A DNA stretch of 64,000 nt from CAIKZZ01 sp035524595 (GCA_035524595.1 DATKOP010000019.1:1-64000), one strand, 5' to 3'. Shown: positions 8,546 to 17,106, counted from the stretch's first letter. Made by a program: numbers and translations. The notes: generated by a model from the sequence alone, not told the origin.

Positions 8546-9007
8546 GTGGCGAACGCGCTCTACGAGCTGACGCTCGAGACCGGCTGGTCCGACATGGACA
8601 TGAACGGCCACATGGCGAACACCGCCTACCTCGAGAAGGCGGTCGACGTGCGGCTCAGGTTCTTCGCCGCGCACCACTTCGGGATCGGCGAGTTCGCGCG
8701 CCTGCGCGTCGGGCCGGTGGTGATGAGCGACGAGCTCGGCTACTTCCGCGAGGTGCACCTGCAGGAGCCGCTCAGGGCGACGCTGGCGCTCGCCGGCCTG
8801 GCCGACGACGGCAGCCGCTGGCGGATGCAGAACGAGTTCTACCGCGCCGACGGCCAGCTGGCGGCGCGCGTGACCAGCGCCGGGGGCTGGCTCGACCTCG
8901 AGACGCGACGCCTCATCGCGCCGCCGCCGCCGATGGCCGCGGCGCTCGCGACGCTGGCGCGCACCGCGGACTTCGCGGTGCTGCCGTCCAGCCTGCGCGC
9001 GCGCTGA
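8546..9007 (+). CDS. Hotdog-fold acyl-CoA thioesterase (4HBT family)
   Basis: A 153-residue hotdog enzyme of the 4-hydroxybenzoyl-CoA thioesterase type, expected to hydrolyse acyl-CoA thioesters in the cytoplasm. The motif TGWSDMDMNGHMANTAYLEKA contains the Asp and the NGHMxN segment of the active site (usual form D-x2-GHVNN). The start is GTG at 8546; the frame is closed upstream by the previous gene region, and the N-terminus ANALYELTLET begins directly with the first strand. It is followed after 16 bases by a glycosylase gene in the same direction. The aryl polyene locus 20 kb away lacks its usual thioesterase, but nothing here ties this gene to it. Confidence 0.82.
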   Translation: MANALYELTLETGWSDMDMNGHMANTAYLEKAVDVRLRFFAAHHFGIGEFARLRVGPVVMSDELGYFREVHLQEPLRATLALAGLADDGSRWRMQNEFYRADGQLAARVTSAGGWLDLETRRLIAPPPPMAAALATLARTADFAVLPSSLRAR

Positions 9008-9023
9008 GGGTCCGGGCGCGCGC

Positions 9024-9584
9024 ATGCACTCGCAGGGCTTCCCGCCGATCGCGCGCCGCGACGCCCGGGTGCTGGTGCTCGGCTCGCTGCCCGGGCAGGA
9101 GTCGCTGCGCCGGCGCCAGTACTACGCGCAGCCGCGCAACGCCTTCTGGCCGATCATGGGCGCGCTGTGCGGCGCGCGGCCCGAGCTGCCCTACCCGGCG
9201 CGCACCCGCCGCCTGGCCGCGAGCGGCATCGCGCTCTGGGACGTGTGCGCGACCGCCTTTCGCGCCGGCAGCCTCGACGCCTCGATCCTCGCCGGCAGCG
9301 TCGTGGTCAACGACTTCGCCGCGTTCCTCGCGCGCCACCGCCGCATCCGGCTGGTGTGCTTCAACGGCCGCACGGCCGCGGCGCTCTATCGCCGCCACGT
9401 GCTGCCGGCGCTGCCGGCCGGGGCGCGAGCGCTCGCGACGCTCGAGCTGCCCTCGACGAGCCCGGCGCATGCGGCGCTGTCGCCGGCGCGCAAGCTCGCG
9501 CGCTGGCGGCAGCTCGTCGGCGCGCTCGGCCGGCGCCCGCGCCGCCGTCTTGCGCGCCGCGCCGCCGCGGCGCGCCGCGGCTGA
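9024..9584 (+). CDS. DNA-deoxyinosine glycosylase (uracil-DNA glycosylase superfamily)
   Basis: Base-excision repair enzyme removing hypoxanthine (deaminated adenine) from DNA. The N-terminal block FPPI ... RVLVLGSLPGQESLR and QYYAQPRNAFWPIM (about residues 20-44) is characteristic of the family, with GSLPG replacing the GxDPG water-activating loop of uracil glycosylases. The later LWDVCAT and FNGRTAAALY segments match the UDG fold, and LPSTSPAHAALS corresponds to the DNA-intercalation loop. At 186 residues it is slightly longer than usual because of an arginine/alanine-rich C-terminal tail (after about residue 165). It overlaps nothing; the next gene starts seven bases downstream. Confidence 0.86.
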   Translation: MHSQGFPPIARRDARVLVLGSLPGQESLRRRQYYAQPRNAFWPIMGALCGARPELPYPARTRRLAASGIALWDVCATAFRAGSLDASILAGSVVVNDFAAFLARHRRIRLVCFNGRTAAALYRRHVLPALPAGARALATLELPSTSPAHAALSPARKLARWRQLVGALGRRPRRRLARRAAAARRG

Positions 9585-9590
9585 GCGGCC

Positions 9591-10091
9591 GTGCTCGCGC
9601 TCGCCGAGCCGGCCGTCCCCGCCGACTGGGCGCTGGCGCGGGCGCTGATCGAGCAGTACAGCGCCGGGCTCGGCGTCGACCTCGGCTTCCAGGACCTGGC
9701 GCGCGAGCTCGCCGAGCTCGAGCGCGAGTACGGCCCGCCGGCCGGTGCGCTGCTGCTCGCCCGCGGCGACGCGGGCGTCGCCGGCTGCGTCGCGCTGCGG
9801 CGCCTGTCGCCCGGGATCGGCGAGCTGAAGCGCCTGTACGTGGTGCCGGGCGCGCGCGGCGGCGGCACCGGCCGACGGCTCGTCGAGGCGATGCTGGCGC
9901 GCGCCCGGGCGCTCGGCTGCGCGCGCGTGCGGCTCGACACGCTCGCGACGATGCAGGCGGCGCAGGCGCTGTACCGCTCGCTCGGCTTCAGGCCGATCGC
10001 GCCGTACCGCCACAACCCGCTGCCCGGCACGGCATACTTCGAGCTCCAGCTCGACGGAGACGGCCATGCTGAACGGCAGCTGCCTGTGTAG
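9591..10091 (+). CDS. GNAT-family N-acetyltransferase
   Basis: Acetyl-CoA-dependent acetyltransferase of 166 residues. The acetyl-CoA binding motif A is ELKRLYVVPGARGGGTGRRL (about residues 79-98, R/Q-x2-G-x-G/A loop GGGTGRRL), followed by the helix LVEAMLARARALG and the strand VRLDTL; ALYRSLGFRPI is the usual motif B. Start is GTG at 9591, directly after the glycosylase stop. The 3' end overlaps the start of the GFA gene by 26 bases, suggesting co-translation. The acceptor substrate cannot be inferred. Confidence 0.85.
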   Translation: MLALAEPAVPADWALARALIEQYSAGLGVDLGFQDLARELAELEREYGPPAGALLLARGDAGVAGCVALRRLSPGIGELKRLYVVPGARGGGTGRRLVEAMLARARALGCARVRLDTLATMQAAQALYRSLGFRPIAPYRHNPLPGTAYFELQLDGDGHAERQLPV

Positions 10092-10476
10092 GACGGTCCG
10101 CTACCGGATCGACGGCAACGTCGACGCGGTCAGCCATTGCCACTGCAGCCAGTGCCGCAAGGCGCACGGCGCCGCCTTCGCGACCTACGGCCACGTGCGC
10201 TACGCGGACTTTCGGCTGACGGCGGGCGCCGACGCGATCGCGCGCTACCAGGCGAGCCCGCAGGCGACACGGACGTTCTGCCGCGTCTGCGGCTCGAACC
10301 TGCAGTGGTGCCCGACGGGCAACGCCGAGTACTTCGCGCTCGCGCTCGGCACGCTCGACGACGATCCCGGCGCGCGGCCCGAGCGCCACATCTTCGTCGC
10401 CTCGAAGGCGCCGTGGTACGCGATCAGCGACCGCCTGCCGCAGTTCGACACCTACCCGGGCGCCGATCAGGCGTAG
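10066..10476 (+). CDS. GFA-family (CENP-V/GFA domain) zinc protein
   Basis: A 136-residue protein of the glutathione-dependent formaldehyde-activating enzyme family. The Zn ligands are visible as GSCLCRTVRY (C6, C8), SHCHCSQCRKAHGAAFATY (C-x-C-x2-C) and FCRVCGSNLQW (C-x2-C). GFA family membership is secure, but most members are uncharacterised and do not necessarily act on formaldehyde. The gene begins inside the end of the preceding acetyltransferase gene. A quinone oxidoreductase gene follows after 44 bases, so a detoxification-type operon is possible. Confidence 0.88.
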   Translation: MLNGSCLCRTVRYRIDGNVDAVSHCHCSQCRKAHGAAFATYGHVRYADFRLTAGADAIARYQASPQATRTFCRVCGSNLQWCPTGNAEYFALALGTLDDDPGARPERHIFVASKAPWYAISDRLPQFDTYPGADQA

Positions 10477-10520
10477 GATCGCCTGCGAAGCACCCGACCC
10501 CGCGAGGAGCCAGAGCCGCC

Positions 10521-11534
10521 GTGCCGACCGCAGCCGCCCCGACGACGATGCGCTTCCTGCAGGCGCGGGCCCCGGGCGGGCCCGAGGTGCTCGAGATCGC
10601 AACCGGGCCGGTGCCGGAGCCGAAGCCGCACGAGGTGCTGATCCGGGTCGAGGCCGCCGGCGTCAACCGGCCGGACCTGCTGCAGCGCGAGGGCCGCTAC
10701 CCGCCGCCGGCCGACGCGAGCCCGGTGATCGGGCTCGAGGTCGCGGGCGAGGTGGTCGCCGCCGGCGCCGAGGTGGTCGTCTGGCGCCCCGGCGACCGGG
10801 TCACCGCGCTCACCAACGGCGGCGGCTACGCCGAGTACTGCGTCGCGCCGGCGGTGCAGTGCCTGCCGTGGCCGACGGGCTTCGACGCGCTCAAGGCGGC
10901 GGCGCTGCCGGAGACCTATTTCACGGTCTGGGCCAACCTGTTCCAGCACGGCCGCCTGGCGCGCGGCGAGTCGGTGCTGGTGCACGGCGGCACGAGCGGC
11001 ATCGGCGTGACCGCGATCCAGCTGGCGCGCGAGTTCGGCGCCCGCGTCTACGCCACCGCCGGCAGCGACGACAAGTGCGCCGCCTGCCTCGCGCTCGGCG
11101 CCGACGGCGCGATCAACTACCGCGCCGCCGACTTCGCCGACCGGCTGATGGACCTCACCGGCGGCGCCGGCGTCAACGTCGTCATCGACATCGTCGGCGC
11201 GCCCTACTTCGAGCGCAACCTGCGCTGCCTCGCGATGGACGGGCGCCTGGTGCAGGTCGCGACCATGCACGGCGCGAAGGTCGAGCGCTTCGACCTGCTC
11301 AAGGTGATGCAGCGCCGGCTCGTGATCACGGGCTCGACGATGCGGCCGCGGCCGACGGCCGAGAAGGGCGCGATCGCGCAGGCGCTCAAGGAGCGGGTCT
11401 GGCCGGTGCTGAACGCCGGCCGCTGCGGGCCGCTGATCTACGCGACCTTCCCGCTGGCCGAGGCGGCGGCGGCGCACCGGCTGATGGAGTCGAGCGCGCA
11501 CGTCGGCAAGATCATGCTGAAGGTGGCCGGCTGA
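10521..11534 (+). CDS. NAD(P)H quinone oxidoreductase (zeta-crystallin-type MDR)
   Basis: A zinc-free medium-chain reductase (PIG3/QOR type) that reduces quinones or other reactive carbonyl compounds with NAD(P)H. Features include GVNRPDLLQREGRYPPP, VIGLEVAGEV, the loop GDRVTALTNGGGYAEYC and the Rossmann motif VHGGTSGIGVTAIQLA (about residues 153-168). No structural-zinc cysteine cluster is present. The GTG at 10521 has GAGGAG 11 bases upstream; ATG 10548 is an alternative. At 337 residues it is of normal length. Its 3' end overlaps the converging TauE-like gene by 23 bases. Confidence 0.9.
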   Translation: MPTAAAPTTMRFLQARAPGGPEVLEIATGPVPEPKPHEVLIRVEAAGVNRPDLLQREGRYPPPADASPVIGLEVAGEVVAAGAEVVVWRPGDRVTALTNGGGYAEYCVAPAVQCLPWPTGFDALKAAALPETYFTVWANLFQHGRLARGESVLVHGGTSGIGVTAIQLAREFGARVYATAGSDDKCAACLALGADGAINYRAADFADRLMDLTGGAGVNVVIDIVGAPYFERNLRCLAMDGRLVQVATMHGAKVERFDLLKVMQRRLVITGSTMRPRPTAEKGAIAQALKERVWPVLNAGRCGPLIYATFPLAEAAAAHRLMESSAHVGKIMLKVAG

Positions 11535-12396
11535 CGGCGGCACGCGCCGACCACAGCATCGCGCCCGCGGCGTACAGCACGACCGCGACCACCAGCCAGC
11601 GCAGCTTCTGCAGCTCCAGCGACTTGACGACGAAGGCCGCGAACGGCACGCCGATCACCGCGCCGAGCGACAGGCCGAGCGCCGGCCCCCAGGCGAGCCA
11701 GCCGCTCCTCACGAAGCGCACGCCGGCCACCGGCATCAGAAGCGCACAGGCGCCCATCATCACCGGGAAGGCCGCGAGCGGGTGCACGCCCATCAGCGCC
11801 AGCAGGATCATCGTCGGCGCGTACATGCCGATGCCGATCGTCATCAGCGCGCCGAGCACCAGGCTCGCGCCGACCGCGACCGGGAACTTCCAGCCGACCA
11901 GGTCGAGCGCGACGCCGCCGCCCGGCAGCAGGCCGAGATTGACGGCCGCGAACACGCTGCCGGCGATCAGCAGCGCGACGCCCATGCCGACCTGGATCGC
12001 GCGGCGCGGCAGGCGCACGACGATGCCGGCGCCGAACCAGGCGCCGACGGCCGCGGCCAGCACCATCGAGACGAGCAGCCGCGGCGCGACCGCGACGGTC
12101 GTGATGAAGATCAGCGACTCGAGGATCGAGCCGATCGCGAGGCCGACGTTCAGCGTCCCCGGGATCAGCTCGTCGGGCGCGAGCCTGAAGACCTTGAGCG
12201 CCGCCGTGGTCGGCGCGAACGAGCCGATGCCGAGCGTGTCGAGGAAGTTCGTGACGAGGCCGATCGCGAAGCCCGGGTAGGTGCCGGCGCCGCGGCGCTG
12301 CCGCTCGACCCGCCGCGCGGCCACGACCCAGACGAAGGCGAGCGCGAGGCCGGCGGCGACGATCGCTCCCAGCAGGCCGAGCTTGATCGGGCTCAC
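11512..12396 (-). CDS. TauE/SafE-family (sulfite exporter-like) membrane protein
   Basis: A 294-residue integral membrane protein with about eight hydrophobic segments. The two half-repeats each carry a glycine/proline-rich signature, GFAIGLVTNFLDTLGIGSFAPTT and GIGMYAPTMILLALMGVHP, typical of the TauE/SafE family, which exports sulfite or related sulfur anions and organosulfonates in the few cases studied. No sulfur-metabolism gene adjoins it, so the substrate is unknown. A strong hairpin lies immediately upstream (12401-12432). Its last 23 bases overlap the converging quinone oxidoreductase gene. Confidence 0.85.
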   Translation of the reverse strand: MSPIKLGLLGAIVAAGLALAFVWVVAARRVERQRRGAGTYPGFAIGLVTNFLDTLGIGSFAPTTAALKVFRLAPDELIPGTLNVGLAIGSILESLIFITTVAVAPRLLVSMVLAAAVGAWFGAGIVVRLPRRAIQVGMGVALLIAGSVFAAVNLGLLPGGGVALDLVGWKFPVAVGASLVLGALMTIGIGMYAPTMILLALMGVHPLAAFPVMMGACALLMPVAGVRFVRSGWLAWGPALGLSLGAVIGVPFAAFVVKSLELQKLRWLVVAVVLYAAGAMLWSARAAVSRPPSA

Positions 12397-12400
12397 GGGC

Positions 12401-12432
12401 CGGCCCGGCGCGGCGCAGCCGCGCCGGGGCCG
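12401..12432. repeat. Strong GC-rich inverted repeat between two minus-strand genes
   Basis: The left arm CGGCCCGGCGCGGC (12401-12414) and the right arm 12418-12432 pair with a three-base loop GCA and one bulged G. It lies between the stop of the GNAT gene at 12568 and the start of the TauE-like gene at 12396. It has no U-tract, so it could be a factor-assisted terminator for the GNAT gene or a hairpin in the TauE leader. Confidence 0.4.
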
Positions 12433-12567
12433 AGCTGCGGCACGCCGGCGGCGCGTGGCGGGGTCCCGGTCATGGCGCTCGCGGACGGGTGCACGCCGGC
12501 CATCATGCCCGCCGCGCGCGCCGTTGCAAGGCCGCCCGGGCGAGCGCGGCGTGGCGCCGGCGCACCG

Positions 12568-13059
12568 TCAGCCCCGGGCCGCCGGCGCGAGCAGCGCGTC
12601 CAGCGCGGCGCGGTCGAGCCGGTAGACGGTCCAGTCGTTGATCGGCCGCGCGCCGAGCGACTCGTAGAAGCCGATCGCGCGCCGGTTCCAGTTCAGCACC
12701 GACCATTCCATCCGGCCGCAGCCGCGCGCGGCGGCGAGGCGCGCGACGTGCACCAGCAGCCCCTTGCCGACGCCCTGGCCGCGAAACGCCGGCCGCACGT
12801 ACAGGTCCTCGAGGAACAGGCCGCGCCGGCCGATGAAGGTCGAGAAGTTGTGGAAGTAGAGCGCGAAGCCCGCCACCTCGCCGCCGACGCGCGCCAGCAC
12901 CGTCTCGACCGCCGGCCGCGGGCCGAACAGCGCCTCGCTAAGGCTCGCCTCGGTGACGACCACCTCGTGCGCGAGGCGCTCGAACTCCGCGAGCTCGCCG
13001 ATCAGCGTCATCAGCACCGGCACGTCGGCCTGGGTCGGGGCGTCGAAGGACAGTGTCAA
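12568..13059 (-). CDS. GNAT-family N-acetyltransferase (diamine acetyltransferase-like)
   Basis: About 163 residues. The motif A region FLEDLYVRPAFRGQGVGKGLL is textbook GNAT, followed by RMEWSVLNWNRRAIGFYESLGA, which resembles spermidine/spermine N1-acetyltransferase-type enzymes. The frame stays open upstream to 13203, but that part crosses the start of the divergent gene and has no family similarity. TTG at 13059, with GGAG eight bases ahead, gives the expected N-terminus (LTLSFDAPTQADVPVLMTL). Substrate preference for polyamines is a guess from the motif B context. A 171-base gap with a hairpin separates it from the next gene. Confidence 0.82.
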   Translation of the reverse strand: MTLSFDAPTQADVPVLMTLIGELAEFERLAHEVVVTEASLSEALFGPRPAVETVLARVGGEVAGFALYFHNFSTFIGRRGLFLEDLYVRPAFRGQGVGKGLLVHVARLAAARGCGRMEWSVLNWNRRAIGFYESLGARPINDWTVYRLDRAALDALLAPAARG

Positions 13060-13183
13060 GGCGGCGGCTCCACCGGGCAGCGGGCGTTCGGGGCTGCCGA
13101 TGTTACGCGATCCCGGCCCGGGGTCACTTGACGACGTCGGTGGCGCTGCCATAGTCCACAGCCTTGGCCGTCCGAGCCCGACC

Positions 13184-14089
13184 GTGACTTCGCGCGCCGC
13201 CACCGCCGCCCTCTGCCTCGCGCTCGCCGCCGGCGCCGCCGCCGCGCCGGTGACCGGCCGGCTCGCGACGCCGACCGACGTCGTGCCGGCACTGACGCTG
13301 TACGCCTGGTCGGTGACCGCGGCGCAGCTCTATTCGGTGACCACCGAGGCCGGCCAGGCGACCTTCGCCCTCGACCTGCCGCACGGCCGCTACTGGCTGT
13401 TCGCGACGCCGGCCGACCCCGGCGCGCCGCCGGTCTACGGCGCCTACACCGGGGCCGCGGCCTGCGGCCGCGGCGCCGAGCCGCGCGCGCCGGACTGCCA
13501 GTCGCACGCGCTGCGGCTGCTCGTCGTCGGTGCGCACGGCCTGAGCGGCGTCGAGCTCAGCGACTGGCACCTCGACGACGACGTGACGCGCGACCTCGAC
13601 CGGATCCTCGGCCGGCCGGAGGGCGGCAGCAGCGACGAGGTGCAGCTCGCCGCGCCCAAGTTCTCCGAGTACCCGGCCCCGGCCGCGCCCGGCACGCGGG
13701 CCGCGACGCTCGCGGCCGGCGGCGATGCGCGCCTCGAGCGCGACCGCGAGCCGCTGGCGGCGGCGCTCGCGAGCCCGCCCAACTTCGCCGGCCGGCTGGT
13801 GCTGGTGCGGCTCGGCTGCGGCAGCGGCTGCGAGCAGGCGGCGCTGGTCGACGTCGGCAGCGGCCGCGTCGCGTACCCGCCGGCGCTCGCCGAGCTGCCG
13901 GCCAGCACGCCGTGCAGCAGCCGCGGCCCGCTGCTGTTCCGGCGCGACAGCCGGCTGCTGACGGTCACCGGCCGCGACAAGAGCGAGCTCGTGACGCGCT
14001 ACTACGTCTGGGACCCGGACAGCGGCCTGCTGCGCCTCGTGGCCTCGCTCGCGAGCGCGCTCGAGGAGCGCTGCGTGCCGCGCGGCTGA
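13184..14089 (+). CDS. Secreted protein of unknown function
   Basis: A 301-residue protein not assigned to a family. The GTG at 13184 opens a signal peptide (TSRAATAALCLALAAGAAAAP, cleavage near residue 21), and the mature protein begins VTGRLATPTDVVPALTLYAWS. The first half reads like a beta-sandwich domain with alternating hydrophobic residues, including a stretch on surface presentation (GQATFALDLPHGRYWLFATPADP). The second half (from about residue 190) has LVLVRLGCGSGCEQAALVDVGSGRV and a C-terminal block ending in cysteine-containing ERCVPRG. The paired cysteines suggest disulfides in the periplasm. It is divergent from the GNAT gene and convergent with the following NTF2-like gene. Confidence 0.65.
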   Translation: MTSRAATAALCLALAAGAAAAPVTGRLATPTDVVPALTLYAWSVTAAQLYSVTTEAGQATFALDLPHGRYWLFATPADPGAPPVYGAYTGAAACGRGAEPRAPDCQSHALRLLVVGAHGLSGVELSDWHLDDDVTRDLDRILGRPEGGSSDEVQLAAPKFSEYPAPAAPGTRAATLAAGGDARLERDREPLAAALASPPNFAGRLVLVRLGCGSGCEQAALVDVGSGRVAYPPALAELPASTPCSSRGPLLFRRDSRLLTVTGRDKSELVTRYYVWDPDSGLLRLVASLASALEERCVPRG

Positions 14090-14091
14090 GC

Positions 14092-14523
14092 TCAGCCGGC
14101 GTCCGGCCCGCGCCCGCCGCCGCCGCCGCCGACGTTCGACGCGTGCAGGTGCAGGATCTTGTAGGCCTGCGGCTCGCGCCGCAGCAGCAGCGTGCGCCGC
14201 CCGATCCGCCCGTCGACGGTGATCGTGGCGTACACCGCGGCGCAGCGCGCATCGAGCACGTCGGCCGCGAACTCCTCGATCTTGAAGCGCACGTACGGCG
14301 GCCCGCCGGGCATGCGCGCGGCGAGCTCGGCGAACAGGCGCCGGAAGCGCTCGACGACCGCGGCGCGGCCGACGATCAGCCCCTTCGGCTCGCCGAACTG
14401 GAAGTGCATCGTCGCCTCGGCGCACCACATCGTCTCGAGCGCGGCCGCGTCGCCGATCGCGATCGCGTACAGCAGGTCCTGCAGCACCTGCCGCAGCTCC
14501 GCCTCGAGCGGCGCGGCGCTCAC
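14092..14523 (-). CDS. NTF2-like (SnoaL/DUF4440-type) protein
   Basis: A 143-residue cytoplasmic alpha-beta barrel protein with no signal peptide. The N-terminal helix (ELRQVLQDLLYAIAIGD), the segment ALETMWCAEATMHFQFGEPKGLIVGRAAV and the strands YVRFKIEEFAADV and AAVYATITVDGRIG follow the SnoaL/NTF2 pattern. A Gly-rich tail (SNVGGGGGGRGPDAG) ends the protein. The ATG at 14523 overlaps the TGA of the upstream lipoprotein gene by four bases, so the two are probably coupled. No enzymatic residue set is recognisable. Confidence 0.68.
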   Translation of the reverse strand: MSAAPLEAELRQVLQDLLYAIAIGDAAALETMWCAEATMHFQFGEPKGLIVGRAAVVERFRRLFAELAARMPGGPPYVRFKIEEFAADVLDARCAAVYATITVDGRIGRRTLLLRREPQAYKILHLHASNVGGGGGGRGPDAG

Positions 14524-15074
14524 GGCGCCACCCGCGTGGCGCTGCGCTCGTCGCGCGCCGCCGAGGCGAGCTCCGCGGCACGGCGCGCGATCGCCACCAC
14601 CCGCTCGGGGGCGAGCCGCACCGCGCCGTAGTGCTCGATGCGCACCGCGCGCGCCGCCTCGGCACCGCGAAACTCCGCCAGCAGCGCCGCCCGCGGCGCG
14701 GCGCCGCCGGCGCCGCCGCCGGCCTCGGCCGGCTGCTCGCCGGTGAAGAAGAAGAGCGCGCCGTGCTCGAAGTAGTAGCGGTTCTCAAGCGGCGGCCGCG
14801 GCGGGTCGGCGACGCTCTCCTCGATGAGCCGCAGCTCCTCGCCGGCGAAGTACGCGCGCCAGCTGGCGTCGAGGCCCGGCGCGTCGCGGCGGCCGGCGAG
14901 GCTCGCGAGGCCGGGCGCGGCGGCGCGGATCGCCGCGGCGCGGGCGTCGGCGGCGGGCGCGCTGGCCAGCGCACCGGCGGGCGTCGGCGCCGCCGGCGCG
15001 CGCCCGGGCGGCGCGCGGCCGCAGCCCGCAAGCACGAGCACGACGGTCAGGACCAGCAGCGACGTCCGGTGCAC
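14520..15074 (-). CDS. Putative lipoprotein of unknown function
   Basis: A 184-residue lipoprotein. The signal peptide MHRTSLLVLTVVLVLAGCGR ends in the lipobox LAGC with the lipidated cysteine at residue 18. A Pro/Ala linker leads to a mature domain containing LAGRRDAPGLDASWRAYFAG and a strand-rich stretch (ENRYYFEHGALFFFTGEQP) resembling small outer-membrane-associated lipoproteins. No family is recognised. The residue after Cys is Gly, which favours outer-membrane sorting. It starts 72 bases from the divergent DUF502 gene, so the two share a short promoter region. Confidence 0.7.
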   Translation of the reverse strand: MHRTSLLVLTVVLVLAGCGRAPPGRAPAAPTPAGALASAPAADARAAAIRAAAPGLASLAGRRDAPGLDASWRAYFAGEELRLIEESVADPPRPPLENRYYFEHGALFFFTGEQPAEAGGGAGGAAPRAALLAEFRGAEAARAVRIEHYGAVRLAPERVVAIARRAAELASAARDERSATRVAP

Positions 15075-15146
15075 CTTCGGTTCTCCGCTCGGGGTCAGCG
15101 CGTGTCAAACTAGCATTGCCGACGCCGGCTGTTCCAGCGACCTCCC

Positions 15147-15791
15147 ATGAAAAGCCTGACGACGATCCTGATGAAGGGCCTCGCGGCCGTGCTGCCGATC
15201 GGGCTCACGCTGTACGCGGTCTGGTGGCTCGCGCGCACCGCCGAGGGGCTGATGCGCGGCGCGATCACGCTGTTCGTGCCGCCGGAACGGTACTGGCCGG
15301 GCATGGGCATCCTCGCGGGCCTGCTGCTGCTGTTCGCGATCGGCTCGCTCGTGAACGCCTACATCGTGCGGCGCGCGATCGCGGTCTGGGAGGAGTTCCT
15401 CGGCCGCATCCCGCTCGTCAAGACGGTCTACAGCGCGGTCCGCGACGTGACGCGCCTGCTGCCCTCGGGCGAGGGCCGCCGCGATCTGCAGAGCGTCGTC
15501 GTCTGGCGGGTCGGCGAGGCGCGCTTCCTCGGCTTCGTGACGCGCGACGACCTGCCCGAGCTCGAGAAGCAGGCCGGCGGCGTCGACCTGGTCGCGGTGT
15601 ATTTCCCGCTGAGCTACATGCTGGGGGGCGTCACCGTCTACCTGCCGAAGACGGCGGTCGAGCACATCGACATGCCGGTCGAGGCCGCGATGCGGCTCGC
15701 GTTGACGGGCGGCATGGCGACCGCAGCGGTGGGCGCGGGCTCCGCCGCGCACGACCGCGCGCGCGGGCCGGGGTCCGGCCTCAGCGCTTGA
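15147..15791 (+). CDS. DUF502-family inner-membrane protein
   Basis: A 214-residue protein with two N-terminal membrane segments (about residues 9-28, GLAAVLPIGLTLYAVWW, and 51-72, GMGILAGLLLLFAIGSLV) and a soluble C-terminal domain. The signature FLGRIPLVKTVYSAVRDVTRLL and the later YFPLSYMLGGVTVYLPKTAVEHIDMPVE are highly typical of DUF502. The role is unknown in bacteria; plant homologues affect membrane properties. It ends convergently with the SYLF-domain gene with an 11-base overlap. Confidence 0.87.
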   Translation: MKSLTTILMKGLAAVLPIGLTLYAVWWLARTAEGLMRGAITLFVPPERYWPGMGILAGLLLLFAIGSLVNAYIVRRAIAVWEEFLGRIPLVKTVYSAVRDVTRLLPSGEGRRDLQSVVVWRVGEARFLGFVTRDDLPELEKQAGGVDLVAVYFPLSYMLGGVTVYLPKTAVEHIDMPVEAAMRLALTGGMATAAVGAGSAAHDRARGPGSGLSA

Positions 15792-16323
15792 TGCGCGAGA
15801 TCTTCGAACCCTCGAGGGTCAGGTTGTACATCAGACCCTTGTTCGAAAAGATGAAGCCGACGATCGGCTTGCGCACGGTCTCGGTATCGATCGCGCCGCC
15901 GACGCCGAGGGTCGCGATCGCGACCGAGCCGTCGACGCCCGCCTTCCAGCCGTCGCTCTCGCGGAAGCGATGCAGCGCCTCGTCGGTCATGAACAGGATC
16001 GCGACCGACTCCTCCTGCAGGCCGAGCTGAAAGCCGACCGACGCCGCGGCGATGTTGTAGTACTGCACCGGGTGGCCGCCCATCAGCAGCGAACCCTCGC
16101 CGTACTCGCCGCCGATGCCGGCGCCGCCCTTGATGATCCGCGGGAACACCAGCATGCCGCGCGCGCGGCCGCCGAGCTCCTTGGCGGCCGACGACTTGTA
16201 AAGCTGCTCGACCGCCTCGCGCACGCGCGCGTCGATCTCTTCCTTGGACGCGGCGCGGCCGGCCGGCGGCAGCAGCAGCAGCAGGGTGGCGGCGAGAACG
16301 AGCGGCAGTCGGCTGAGCGTCAT
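15781..16323 (-). CDS. Secreted SYLF-domain (YSC84-like) lipid-binding protein
   Basis: A 180-residue exported protein. The signal peptide MTLSRLPLVLAATLLLLLPPAGRA is followed by the SYLF domain, seen in GMLVFPRIIKGGAGIGGEYGEGSLL, YYNIAAASVGFQLGLQEES, VAILFMTDEALHRF and GVDGSVAIATLGVGGAID. Family members bind phosphoinositides in eukaryotes; the bacterial periplasmic forms are uncharacterised. The ATG at 16323 was preferred over an upstream in-frame start because GAGGAG lies eight bases before it and the signal peptide begins there. Confidence 0.87.
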   Translation of the reverse strand: MTLSRLPLVLAATLLLLLPPAGRAASKEEIDARVREAVEQLYKSSAAKELGGRARGMLVFPRIIKGGAGIGGEYGEGSLLMGGHPVQYYNIAAASVGFQLGLQEESVAILFMTDEALHRFRESDGWKAGVDGSVAIATLGVGGAIDTETVRKPIVGFIFSNKGLMYNLTLEGSKISRIKR

Positions 16324-16397
16324 GGCGGCACTCCTCGAGGTCGGACGGCCGCGCATGGTAGCGAAACGGCGCCCGGTCCGGCGAACGGCCGCCGGCC

Positions 16398-16847
16398 TCA
16401 GGCGGTCGCGACGCGGCTGCGCCGGTAGGCGACCTCGACGTGGCGGATGCCGGAGGTGCGGCGCGCGACCTGGCGGATCTGCTGCATCAGCCGGTGCAGC
16501 ACGCGCTCGCCGGAGTAGGGCCCGCCGTAGGCGTAGTCGCCCGCGACGCCGACGTGCAGCACGGTGATGCGCTCGAAGCTGTCACGCACGTACACGACCA
16601 CGCCGACCGGGCGCGCGCGGCCGTCCTCCTCGTGCACCGCGAACAGCGTCTGCACCTCGGGGATGCCGGCCACCTGCACGTGCAGCCAGCCGGTGTCGTC
16701 GATGAGCTCCGGCAGACCGTAGCGCTCGATCGTCGCCTCGATCTCCTGCCGGATGCGGTGCTGCCCGGCGTTGAAGAAGAGGAGCGCCTCGATCTGGCCT
16801 CGCATCGTGGCAGGCAGGCGCGACTTGACCGTGATCCGGTAGGACAT
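16398..16847 (-). CDS. Conserved-looking protein of unknown function
   Basis: About 149 residues, cytoplasmic, not recognised. The second half (VGVVVYVRDSFERITVLHVGVAGDYAYGG, then the helix VLHRLMQQIRQVARR and the strand HVEVAYRR) has the strand-loop-helix-strand order of an acetyltransferase core, but the acetyl-CoA binding loop Q/R-x2-G-x-G is not clear, so this is only a resemblance. The ATG at 16847 has GGGGG seven bases upstream; GTG 16853 is two codons earlier. It faces a 400-base intergenic region of lower GC. Confidence 0.6.
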   Translation of the reverse strand: MSYRITVKSRLPATMRGQIEALLFFNAGQHRIRQEIEATIERYGLPELIDDTGWLHVQVAGIPEVQTLFAVHEEDGRARPVGVVVYVRDSFERITVLHVGVAGDYAYGGPYSGERVLHRLMQQIRQVARRTSGIRHVEVAYRRSRVATA

Positions 16848-17106
16848 CCACACACCCCCGTCCGCGATCTTTGGTATTAGACATAAGACCGGCCGGTGGA
16901 ATCACCGGGCGCGGTTCCCGTCGCACGGCATCCTGCGCTGTCACCGCGCTCCTGTCGAGGCCTTTGCGACGTCCCCGGGTGCAAAAACGACACGGTATCA
17001 ACAACTTACGTGCCACTTTTTGGCCACAGGGTGCCCCCGGCACGGTCGAGAAAACCCGGACAAGCTACGGCATCGCATGGATTTTTGACCGGATTCACAG
17101 GCGGGG

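Noticed and set aside
8546..9007. Calling the hotdog thioesterase the missing ApeK
   Set aside because: It lies about 19 kb from the polyene genes in an unrelated run of small enzyme genes, and the fold is too common to infer function.
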